Assembly (NCBI GenBank): GCA_021781515.1
Contig: JAJXWR010000011.1
Span: 1 to 41,280, forward strand
Direction: 5' to 3'
DNA from: Pseudomonadota bacterium
GTDB taxonomy: Bacteria; Pseudomonadota; Gammaproteobacteria; Pseudomonadales; Moraxellaceae
Length of the DNA: 41,280 bases
Below, in pieces: positions 28,836 to 35,809 of the stretch. The notes beneath the pieces are model-generated. The model did not search any database. It had not been told where the DNA came from and worked only from the letters and a program-made list of their open reading frames with translations. Every line of letters begins with the position of its first letter. Position 1 is the stretch's first letter. Position numbers and translations under genes: made by a program.

Positions 28836-30737
28836 TTAGTGTGGAACTGACTGCAACAGCGCATAGCGTTGCTGTATGGACCGTTGTAGCTGTTCAGTAT
28901 CCAGGCCGGCATCCGTGAGCATCTCGGCAGGTGAGCCGTGTTCAATAAAACGGTCCGGAATTCCTAAAATAAGCAGAGGTATGTGCAGGTTTTTTTCCAT
29001 GAGGTACTCTGCGACCGCACTGCCGGCACCGCCGGCGCGTTGATGTTCTTCGACGGTTACCAATAGCTGGAACGAGCCGGCCAGTTCATCAATCAGCGCA
29101 TGATCCAGCGGTTTGACAAAACGCATATCCACAACACAGGCATCCAGCGATTCTGCAACAATCAATACACTGTGCAGCAACGGGCCAAACGCAAGAATGG
29201 CAATGTTTTTGCCGTGGCGCCGTTTGTTGGCTTTACCGATGGCTATGCACTCCAGCGAGGGGGGGGGCGGCAGACCTACCCCATTCCCCCGAGGGTAACG
29301 TACAGCAGCCGGCCCGGGATACTGATAGGCCGTATTGAGCATACGCCAGCATTCTGCTTCATCCGATGGGGCCATTATGACCAGGTTCGGCAGGGTACGC
29401 ATAAATGCCAGATCAAACACGCCGGAATGGGTGGGGCCGTCTTCGCCGACCAGACCGGCGCGGTCGATTCCCAAGGTAACATCCAGATTTTGCAGGACGA
29501 TGTCGTGGATCAACTGATCATAACCCCGTTGCAAAAAGGTGGAATAGATGGCTACCACCGGTTTTTCGCCTTCACAGGCCAAACCAGCAGCCAAGGTCAG
29601 TGCGTGCTGTTCGGCAATGGCAACATCATGGTAGCGGTTAGGAAATTCCCGGGCAAATTGCTGCATGCCTGAGCCTTCACACATGGCCGGAGTAATTCCG
29701 ATCAGCCGACTGTCGGCATGTGCCATGTCGCACAGCCATTTGCCAAATACTTCGGAATATTTCAGTGGCTTGGGTATGTTCTGTGACGTCAGTCGTTCCT
29801 GTACAGGTGCAATTTTGGAAATCGCATGGTACCCAATGGGGTCGACTTCCGCCGGTTCAAATCCTTTGCCTTTCGTGGTATAGACGTGCAGTAACTGCGG
29901 GCCACGGGCTTCGCGCAAATTGGCAATTGTACTGAGCAGTTCTTCCAGGTTGTGGCCATCCAGCGGGCCGACATAATTGAATCCCAGACTTTCGAACAAC
30001 GTTCCTGGCGCATGCAGGATATGTTTCATGCTCTCTTCGGTGCGTCGGGCAAAATCCAAGGTGGTGGGCATGGTAGAAAGTACCCGTTTACCGCCTTCAC
30101 GCAAGGCGATATAGGTTCGGCTGGACCAGATGCGTGCCAGATAATTGGACAATCCGCCTACGTTTTTTGAAATGGACATGTCATTGTCATTCAGGATGAC
30201 CAGCATGTCGGTGCCTAGGTGTCCGGCATGGCTCATCGCTTCAAACGCCATCCCCGCCGTCATGGCACCATCACCAATAACGGCGCAGACTCGGCGCTGG
30301 GGGTGGCGGCCCTGAGCGGCCAACGCCATGCCTAATGCTGCTGAGATCGATGTGGAGGAGTGCCCCACCCCGAAGGTGTCATACTCAGACTCCCGGCGTA
30401 ACGGGAAGGCCGCCAGCCCCTGGCGGTGGCGCATACTGAGCATGGCTTCCCGACGTCCTGTCAGTATTTTGTGGGGGTAGGTCTGATGGCCCACATCCCA
30501 CACCAGACGATCCCAAGGCGTCTCGTAGCAGTAATGCAGCGCCAGGGTCAGTTCGACTACCCCGAGCCCTGCACCAAAGTGACCGCCAGTCTGACCCACA
30601 GTCCAGAGCAGATAGGTGCGCAACTCTTCCGCCAGTTCAATCAATGCCTCCGGTGGCAGGGTACGTAATTGTCCCGGGTGCTCAATTTCATCAAGAAGCG
30701 GTGTTTCTGGGCGATCTGTGGGGAAACGGGTCAACAT
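28836..30737 (-). CDS. dxs: 1-deoxy-D-xylulose-5-phosphate synthase
   Basis: Thiamine-diphosphate enzyme opening the MEP isoprenoid pathway and also supplying thiamine and pyridoxal synthesis. The 633 residues are typical. Motifs are GGHFGAGLGVVELT, VWDVGHQTYPHKILTGR, the ThDP motif GDGAMTAGMAFEAMSHAG with NDNDMSIS, the transketolase pyrimidine domain with AIAEQHALTLAAGLA, and the late DRAGLVGEDGPTHSG. It starts 40 nt after ispA in the same direction; that gap has a perfect TATAAT (30765-30770, minus) but no matching -35. Confidence 0.98.
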   Translation of the reverse strand: MLTRFPTDRPETPLLDEIEHPGQLRTLPPEALIELAEELRTYLLWTVGQTGGHFGAGLGVVELTLALHYCYETPWDRLVWDVGHQTYPHKILTGRREAMLSMRHRQGLAAFPLRRESEYDTFGVGHSSTSISAALGMALAAQGRHPQRRVCAVIGDGAMTAGMAFEAMSHAGHLGTDMLVILNDNDMSISKNVGGLSNYLARIWSSRTYIALREGGKRVLSTMPTTLDFARRTEESMKHILHAPGTLFESLGFNYVGPLDGHNLEELLSTIANLREARGPQLLHVYTTKGKGFEPAEVDPIGYHAISKIAPVQERLTSQNIPKPLKYSEVFGKWLCDMAHADSRLIGITPAMCEGSGMQQFAREFPNRYHDVAIAEQHALTLAAGLACEGEKPVVAIYSTFLQRGYDQLIHDIVLQNLDVTLGIDRAGLVGEDGPTHSGVFDLAFMRTLPNLVIMAPSDEAECWRMLNTAYQYPGPAAVRYPRGNGVGLPPPPSLECIAIGKANKRRHGKNIAILAFGPLLHSVLIVAESLDACVVDMRFVKPLDHALIDELAGSFQLLVTVEEHQRAGGAGSAVAEYLMEKNLHIPLLILGIPDRFIEHGSPAEMLTDAGLDTEQLQRSIQQRYALLQSVPH

Positions 30738-30777
30738 CCTGTATACCTGATAGACTAAAAAAACATTATACCTTTAA

Positions 30778-31677
30778 CTACCAGTCACGGAACACTAAAA
30801 ACCGGGTGAGTTGATGCAATAGCGGGGTATCGAGCTGCAGTTTTTGCAAGAGGGCAAAGGCGTCAGTGTGTAATTGCTGTCGTAATTCCTGGGCGGCTTT
30901 CAGTCCCAGCAATTGCGGATACGTTGATTTTCCCAAGTGTTGATCCGAACCGGTCCGTTTTCCCAAACTTTCAGTGGATCCAGAGACGTTCAATATATCA
31001 TCCTGCACCTGAAAACACAGGCCCAGCAAATTCCCTAGTTCGTGCAGAGCCTCAAGCGTGTCAGGATTAAGGATGCCGGCGGCCAGTGCTCCCAATACCA
31101 TACTGGCCGCCATGAGGGCTCCGGTTTTGAGGCGGTGAATATTTTCCAGGGCAGCCAAGGTCACGGGGGCGTTTTCTGCCAGCAGGTCCAGGCTTTGACC
31201 CCTGGCCATATCCAGTGCAGCCTGAGACAGGTATTTAAGCATTAGCAAGCAATGAGCATCTGTCAGATGCGGTGCCTGGGTCAATTGTAAAAAGGCCAGG
31301 GACTGTAAACTGTCGCCGGCCAGTAGCGCCAGTGCCTCACTGTCAAACTGGCGGTGGCAGGTGGGCATTCCGCGGCGTAAATCGTCGTCATCCATACAAG
31401 GCAGATCATCGTGAACCAAGGAGTAGCAGTGAACCAGTTCCAGTGCCAGTGCCGGGGCGTCTGCGGCTACCCACGTACCACCCAGCGCCTGGCATGTGGC
31501 GTAGATCAGTGCTGGTCGCAGGCGCTTGCCTCCATTGAAAACGCTGTAACGCATTGCCGCTTCGAGTGAACCGGCGGTTTTTGGTTGACTATCGAACAGA
31601 ATTTGCGCAGAGGCAGTTACACGTGAAGCGACCTCGTTGAGGAATTTCTGCAGGTCAGTAGTAGCGTCGTTGTTCAT
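30778..31677 (-). CDS. ispA: Geranyl/farnesyl diphosphate synthase
   Basis: Prenyltransferase that elongates DMAPP with IPP. The 299 residues show the GGKRLRPAL substrate motif, the first Asp-rich motif in LVHDDLPCMDDDDLRRG, and the second in CFQVQDDILNVSG. The GVKSTYPQLLG-equivalent LGKSTYPQLLGL is also present. It lies between xseB (24 nt) and dxs, the standard order, so it takes up products of the pathway Dxs starts. The ribosome site is weak. Confidence 0.97.
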   Translation of the reverse strand: MNNDATTDLQKFLNEVASRVTASAQILFDSQPKTAGSLEAAMRYSVFNGGKRLRPALIYATCQALGGTWVAADAPALALELVHCYSLVHDDLPCMDDDDLRRGMPTCHRQFDSEALALLAGDSLQSLAFLQLTQAPHLTDAHCLLMLKYLSQAALDMARGQSLDLLAENAPVTLAALENIHRLKTGALMAASMVLGALAAGILNPDTLEALHELGNLLGLCFQVQDDILNVSGSTESLGKRTGSDQHLGKSTYPQLLGLKAAQELRQQLHTDAFALLQKLQLDTPLLHQLTRFLVFRDW

Positions 31678-31701
31678 GCTATTTCAGGGTCAACTGGTTG
31701 T

Positions 31702-31956
31702 TTAAGGGGTGTCAGAGGGCTCGGCAAGTACCAGACGCACTCGTTGTTCCGCCTGATCCAGCAGCCGCTGGCATGAACGGGTCAGAACCACCCCCCTTTC
31801 GAAGGCGGATAATGCATTTTCTAACGTAGTCTCACCACGTTCCAGAAATTGCACTAGGGTTTCCAGTTCCTGCAAAGCAGGTTCAAAATCACGCAGAGAC
31901 AGTAGCGAAGGATCAACGGTCGCACTGGGTGGAGTCGATGCAGGTGTATCTGCCAT
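31702..31956 (-). CDS. xseB: Exodeoxyribonuclease VII small subunit
   Basis: Small helical subunit that partners XseA in single-strand DNA degradation. The start MADTPASTPPS at 31956 has GAGG about 9 nt upstream and gives 84 residues, near the family's ~80; 12 nt of extra open frame is ignored. The conserved core is FEPALQELETLVQFLERGETTLENAL followed by AFERGVVLTRSCQRLLDQAEQRV (given in two pieces). The N-terminal ~25 residues are Pro/Ser/Thr-rich and not conserved. xseA is not in the window. Confidence 0.95.
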   Translation of the reverse strand: MADTPASTPPSATVDPSLLSLRDFEPALQELETLVQFLERGETTLENALSAFERGVVLTRSCQRLLDQAEQRVRLVLAEPSDTP

Positions 31957-31976
31957 CAAAAACCTCAATAGATGTC

Positions 31977-33002
31977 TCAGTGGTGGGTGGGAGCCGTACT
32001 GCCAGCAAACAATACGCTAGCCAACTGTCGGGATCGCTCATGATCGGCCTTGGTTTTTTTAGCCAGGTCGGCTGCACTGCAATTGACATTGTTCAGTTGT
32101 TGCAGGTTGATTTCCCCACTGGCATTGGCTTCTGCATAGCGACTGCAATCTTCTTCCGCAGAAATACGGTGAATCAGGGATTTGTATTCCGTCCAGGCGC
32201 TGGCTATTTTTTTCTGCTCTTCAAGACAGGTTTGCGCATTCATGCAGATACTCACCAGAAAACGTCCACGAAAGCCTGCACGACTCGGTTGATCCAGTGG
32301 CTTGGCCTGTAGTTGTTGCAGATCGCTCTGGCTCAGGTTATAGACTTGATTGGGCTGATCATCCTCAATGGATCCAGACTGCATGCGGCTGGTTATCCCA
32401 TAACAGAGCTTGTCGCGCATCGGCATGACATACAGATGCGTCACATCATTCTGCACCGGCCCTAGGTAAATACCTAAGTCTTCTTTAACGGGCAGACTGG
32501 TATAGCTAATCAGACTGAAGCGTCCAGATTGACCTTCAAACGCTAGTGGACAGTCTTTGGTGTCAAAATTATCTTCACGCAGTGTTCCCAACAGATCGCC
32601 AAAGAAAGCATTCCAGCGGTGATCACTTAACCGCAGCAGTTCATTACGTTCTTCAATTTTAGACAACCCTTTACGGTACAGGCTGTCTGCCGGATCGCCA
32701 TGAACCGCAGCGGCGGCATGCTGAATGGTTTCAGTGAGAACGGCACCGTCCGTACCAGGAAGATGGCAGGTAGCGACCGCATTAAATTTATCCTGCTCAA
32801 TACGGTCACATTCCGTACTGTATTTTTGTTGCACCAAGCACAGACGGTTACCGTGTTCCGTTTCCTGAACCTCCTGCAGGCAGTCACTCCATGCCGGTTT
32901 CAGAAAAACCAGTCCAGCAAAAAGGCAACCCAACAAGGGCAATTCTTTGCCTGAAAACAGATTGCCTGAAAACAGAGTCTGTATTGTCCTCGGAATTGGC
33001 AT
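31977..33002 (-). CDS. Cysteine-rich exported protein of unknown function
   Basis: I do not recognise the family. It has 341 residues: a positively charged start, a hydrophobic stretch (about residues 20-38, ending LKPAWS) that is a probable signal peptide, then a mature part with ten cysteines spread along it, enough for five disulfides. Several Cys sit in NRLCLV, STECDR, VATCHL, TKDCPL, DKLCYG, VSICMN and EEDCSRY contexts. There are no further membrane segments. It begins with ATG after GGTGAGG and ends 20 nt before xseB, so it probably leads the xseB-ispA-dxs transcript. A 15-bp duplication sits in its signal-peptide region. Confidence 0.7.
   Translation of the reverse strand: MPIPRTIQTLFSGNLFSGKELPLLGCLFAGLVFLKPAWSDCLQEVQETEHGNRLCLVQQKYSTECDRIEQDKFNAVATCHLPGTDGAVLTETIQHAAAAVHGDPADSLYRKGLSKIEERNELLRLSDHRWNAFFGDLLGTLREDNFDTKDCPLAFEGQSGRFSLISYTSLPVKEDLGIYLGPVQNDVTHLYVMPMRDKLCYGITSRMQSGSIEDDQPNQVYNLSQSDLQQLQAKPLDQPSRAGFRGRFLVSICMNAQTCLEEQKKIASAWTEYKSLIHRISAEEDCSRYAEANASGEINLQQLNNVNCSAADLAKKTKADHERSRQLASVLFAGSTAPTHH
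32947..32976. repeat. 15-bp tandem duplication inside the exported protein gene
   Basis: TTGCCTGAAAACAGA (plus strand) is present twice in a row, 32947-32961 and 32962-32976. Being 15 bp it keeps the frame and repeats the residues LFSGN/LFSGK just before the signal-peptide core of the minus-strand gene. Confidence 0.9.
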
Positions 33003-33241
33003 GTCACTACCTCACCTGTTTAAACTTATAGCTAGCTTACCGTATGATAGCAGTTATTAGCTAGAGTCAGCAGGCGAAATAGCTGACAACAGCAAACCAG
33101 TGCAGCGAAACTTCTCCAAGAGAGAACGTTCGATTACACGCACTTGTGAGCAGTCAACAGAACTGTTCGGAGAATGACGCAGGCTGGCATAAGCAATACT
33201 GAACACTGTTTCAAGTCAGGGTGTTAAATTCCAGCCTGGAA

Positions 33242-33505
33242 TCAGGCCATTGACTTGATATGTTCATTCAGCCGGCTTTTGTGACGTGCTGCCTTGTTTT
33301 TATGGATAATGCCTTTGTCGGCCATACGGTCAACGACAGGAACGCAGGTAATAAATGCAGCAACCGCCAGTTCTTTGTTGCCAGAGGCAATGGCTGCATA
33401 AGTTTTTTTGATATAAGTACGGACCATAGAACGTAAGCTGGCGTTGTGCTGACGTTGTTTGTCATTCTGGGTAGCGCGTTTTTTTGCCTGTCTGGTGTTG
33501 GCCAA
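33242..33505 (-). CDS. rpsT: 30S ribosomal protein S20
   Basis: Primary 16S rRNA-binding protein. The 87 residues are standard, rich in Lys/Arg, with [19 protein letters not shown] at the N-terminus, [12 protein letters not shown], and the late [14 protein letters not shown]. The start codon is TTG (33503-33505), with AAGGAG 6 nt upstream. E. coli rpsT also starts with UUG and this weak start takes part in S20 autoregulation, so it is likely a conserved control feature. The gene is divergent from murJ, with the lipoprotein gene lying between them. Confidence 0.97.
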   Translation of the reverse strand: MANTRQAKKRATQNDKQRQHNASLRSMVRTYIKKTYAAIASGNKELAVAAFITCVPVVDRMADKGIIHKNKAARHKSRLNEHIKSMA

Positions 33506-33521
33506 GATCAGCTCCTTGGGT

Positions 33522-33549
33522 CATGTCTATAGACTCATGCCTATAGACT
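33522..33549. repeat. 14-bp tandem duplication in the rpsT leader
   Basis: CATGTCTATAGACT (33522-33535) is followed directly by CATGCCTATAGACT (33536-33549), one mismatch. The first copy holds the perfect palindrome GTCTATAGAC. The block is 17 nt from the rpsT start, just upstream of its ribosome site. Confidence 0.88.
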
Positions 33550-33597
33550 GAAATGAATTTAAACCACCAATGAAGGTCGTCTTATGATAGGGGCAAC

Positions 33598-33626
33598 ATT
33601 TTCCTTATTTAGGATAGCGATGTCAA
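33598..33626 (-). promoter_or_regulatory. Probable promoter of rpsT
   Basis: Minus strand: perfect -35 TTGACA (33621-33626), 17-bp spacer, then GAAAAT (33598-33603) as a 4-of-6 -10 box. Predicted start near 33591 gives a leader of about 85 nt that includes the tandem palindromic repeats. Confidence 0.6.
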
Positions 33627-33914
33627 GTGTTTGCAATTTAATTATTCTATTCGGCCTGAAATGGCGTCGCCGAAGCGACGGCATAGACAAGATTGCCTGT
33701 TCTCAGGGTCGTATGCAAGATCTGATGCTTTCCTTAGTGTAGTGATCTTCTGCCGAAAGACAGAAGATCACTACCAACTTACATGAATACGAGTTGACAC
33801 CCCGGAGGATGAAACTTATCAAGTGACTGTTGTCGCTGTTAGCATACATCAGAAATTATTGCGGGATTGTTCCATTTTTATGTGACTTTCACGGTAATTT
33901 ATTAAATGGACAGA
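33627..33914. other. Gene-free gap with two hairpins
   Basis: Between the rpsT promoter and the lipoprotein stop there is no gene I can support. It holds two strong stem-loops: ATGGCGTCGC (33661-33670) / GCGACGGCAT (33675-33684), nine of ten paired with a CGAA loop, and the perfect 14-bp GTAGTGATCTTCTG (33739-33752) / CAGAAGATCACTAC (33761-33774) with a CCGAAAGA loop. On the plus strand a promoter-like TTGACA (33794-33799), 17 bp, TATCAA (33817-33822) points into the lipoprotein gene's 3' end. Confidence 0.6.
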
Positions 33915-35609
33915 TTATTGGCTGCTCAGAAGTACGCCATTTCCCACGGTCAGCAGTGAACCATTAAAACTGACTATGTCACTCAACTGGGTGGTGGTAT
34001 TCGTCAATAGAGTGTTCCAAGTACTTCCTGAACTGGAGATGAGTGCATCACTGGCGGGGCCAACGGCGACAAAGTGCTGTCCGTCCCAGGCCACACTGGT
34101 CAGCGCGGCACTGGTAAGAGGCAAGGTCGCCTGAGTCCAGTGGATTTTGTCGGTGGAGTACAAAATCACTCCCTGACTCCCGTTGCTGGCGGTGGCTACA
34201 TCAGCACTGGCAGAAGCGGCGAGGCCAGTGATGCTGTATCCGGCGGTCAGGCCGCTCGTCAATGTGGACCAGGTAGTCCCGTCTGTGGAACTTAGTAACG
34301 TTGCATTGTCACCGCCTGCTACGTATTGCGTTCCGTCCCAGATCACTGTACGTAAGGAGTTACTGGTTCCTGAGGCTGGATTTATCCAGTTACTGAAGTC
34401 CGTAGACTCTGCGATGTTGCCGTTTAAGCCTACAAAGACCAGATTTCCAGGGGTGCTCGCCCCGGCGGCAGCGTAGTAGGTGCCTCCAGTTCCAATGTTA
34501 GTCCATGGGGTACTACCGGTATCATCTGCATGTGTATAAAAATTTTTATTGCTGCAAAGCAGAACAAACTTCTTGAAGTTGCCAATCCAGAACACCCCAT
34601 TGATCGATGGACAGACGCCTTGCACTGAATACCAGTGATTGCTGTCGGCTGAGAAAAAAGTATATCCAGAACTTCCTGCCAGCACGGCGTTGGCACTACT
34701 GGCCGCTACTCCGGTGAAGTTGGTGCTGCTGGAAGGGAAGCCGTTCAACGATTTAAGGTTGAGTGAGGTTGAAGAGGTTGAAGAGGTTGAAGAGGTTGAA
34801 GAGGTTGAAGAGGTTGAAGAGGTTGAAGAGGTTGAAGATGTTGAAGATGTTGAAGAGGTTGAAGAGGTTGAAGAGGTTGAAGAGGTTGAAGAGGTTGAAG
34901 AGGAAATCAAGGTGAATATATCTGTTTCATTGTTCTGATGCAGTATCAGTAAGGGGCCATTTACATAACCATTCTGAGTATAGGGGGTGGTGTTCCCGCA
35001 CGTGCTGGAATTGGTGGGTGTCAAGGAAATCGTATTGGCGCTGAATGTCCAGCCCCCTGTTTCATTACAGGCGGGAGAAGGTTGAGTATATTGATAGGTG
35101 GTACTGGATAAATTCAAAGTGAAATTTTGCGCTTTTACATCACTGGTCTGGCCATTGAGGATACGCTCCGCCATCAGCCAGTTTCCTGTTGCACTGCTTA
35201 AAGGATTTGACGTTTGTAGCTGCCAGGATCCTGTATGGGTGCTGGTGGAGAGGGTTAATGAGTTGCCTGACAGGGTGGTATTTTCCTGGTAGGTGGAAGT
35301 CGCATTACAGGTACTGGCGGCATCCGGGGAAAAACTTACAGCAGATGATGTACTGCTCCAAGTGCCAAATTCCATGCACACAATGTTCGTCGATGGATCT
35401 TCTTCATAGATACTATAGGCATAGGGCGTAAATTCGAGGTATACAGTATTTCCCTGCGCTGTGTTGGCACTCCATGTACCCAAGGGATTGATTCCTGCAC
35501 TGGAGTTATTGCTGGATCCCCCGCCACCACCACCACAGGCGCTTAGTATTATACTGAGGAAGCACAGGCAGAGTGCGGTGATGTTGCGTTTGTAGTGACT
35601 GTATAACAT
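33915..35609 (-). CDS. Surface-type lipoprotein with Ser/Thr repeat linker and beta-propeller-like C-terminus
   Basis: I do not recognise a named family. The 564 residues start with a lipoprotein signal (lipobox LSAC, Cys25) followed by six glycines and a Ser/Asn stretch. Residues ~40-130 and ~140-235 are two similar beta-rich modules, each opening G(T/N)W and each holding a Cys pair (VCMEFGTW...[15 protein letters not shown]...STCGNT). Residues 237-282 are the repeat SST from a 15-copy 9-bp array. Residues ~285-564 contain about seven repeats of ~41 residues, such as [19 protein letters not shown] and [19 protein letters not shown], suggesting a seven-bladed propeller. AAGGAG precedes the ATG. 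An FNR-type site lies upstream. Confidence 0.75.
   Translation of the reverse strand: MLYSHYKRNITALCLCFLSIILSACGGGGGGSSNNSSAGINPLGTWSANTAQGNTVYLEFTPYAYSIYEEDPSTNIVCMEFGTWSSTSSAVSFSPDAASTCNATSTYQENTTLSGNSLTLSTSTHTGSWQLQTSNPLSSATGNWLMAERILNGQTSDVKAQNFTLNLSSTTYQYTQPSPACNETGGWTFSANTISLTPTNSSTCGNTTPYTQNGYVNGPLLILHQNNETDIFTLISSSTSSTSSTSSTSSTSSTSSTSSTSSTSSTSSTSSTSSTSSTSSTSLNLKSLNGFPSSSTNFTGVAASSANAVLAGSSGYTFFSADSNHWYSVQGVCPSINGVFWIGNFKKFVLLCSNKNFYTHADDTGSTPWTNIGTGGTYYAAAGASTPGNLVFVGLNGNIAESTDFSNWINPASGTSNSLRTVIWDGTQYVAGGDNATLLSSTDGTTWSTLTSGLTAGYSITGLAASASADVATASNGSQGVILYSTDKIHWTQATLPLTSAALTSVAWDGQHFVAVGPASDALISSSGSTWNTLLTNTTTQLSDIVSFNGSLLTVGNGVLLSSQ
34765..34899. repeat. 9-bp tandem array, 15 copies
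   Basis: Fifteen consecutive copies of GAGGTTGAA on the plus strand; the ninth and tenth (34837-34854) are GATGTTGAA. On the coding (minus) strand each unit encodes Ser-Ser-Thr and the variants are synonymous (ACC to ACA). Because the unit is 9 bp, copy-number change would alter linker length without breaking the frame. Confidence 0.97.
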
Positions 35610-35657
35610 CAGTTAATCTCCTTGAATAATATGTGGTGAAGCGATGGCCTCGCTGCG

Positions 35658-35698
35658 ATTATGGAACTTAAAGAAAATTTCATCTTGATGCAGATCAA
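35658..35698 (-). promoter_or_regulatory. FNR/ANR-type site with class II spacing before the lipoprotein gene
   Basis: TTGATGCAGATCAA (35685-35698) is a perfect match to the FNR family consensus TTGAT-N4-ATCAA. On the minus strand it is followed after 21 nt by CATAAT (35658-35663), 5 of 6 to the -10 consensus. The predicted start near 35651 puts the site centre at about -40.5, the activating class II position. The start codon of the lipoprotein is 42 nt downstream. On the plus side no -10 box fits towards murJ. Confidence 0.65.
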
Positions 35699-35809
35699 GT
35701 ATTCCGTCGCTGTACCTGTGGGAGAGTTCAGTGGTGCAGATCGGCTGAAAGTCGGTGTGCTTGTGTTACCATAGCGGCATTCAACATCCGTCCATGATGA
35801 GAATGCAAA

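Noticed and set aside
34765-34899. CRISPR-like array
   Set aside because: Units are 9 bp and contiguous without spacers, and lie inside a coding region.
34639-34938. Plus-strand open frame rich in Glu-Glu-Val repeats
   Set aside because: It is the reverse-strand reading of the 9-bp array; no ribosome site or family match, and the minus frame has a lipoprotein signal, propeller repeats and synonymous repeat variation.
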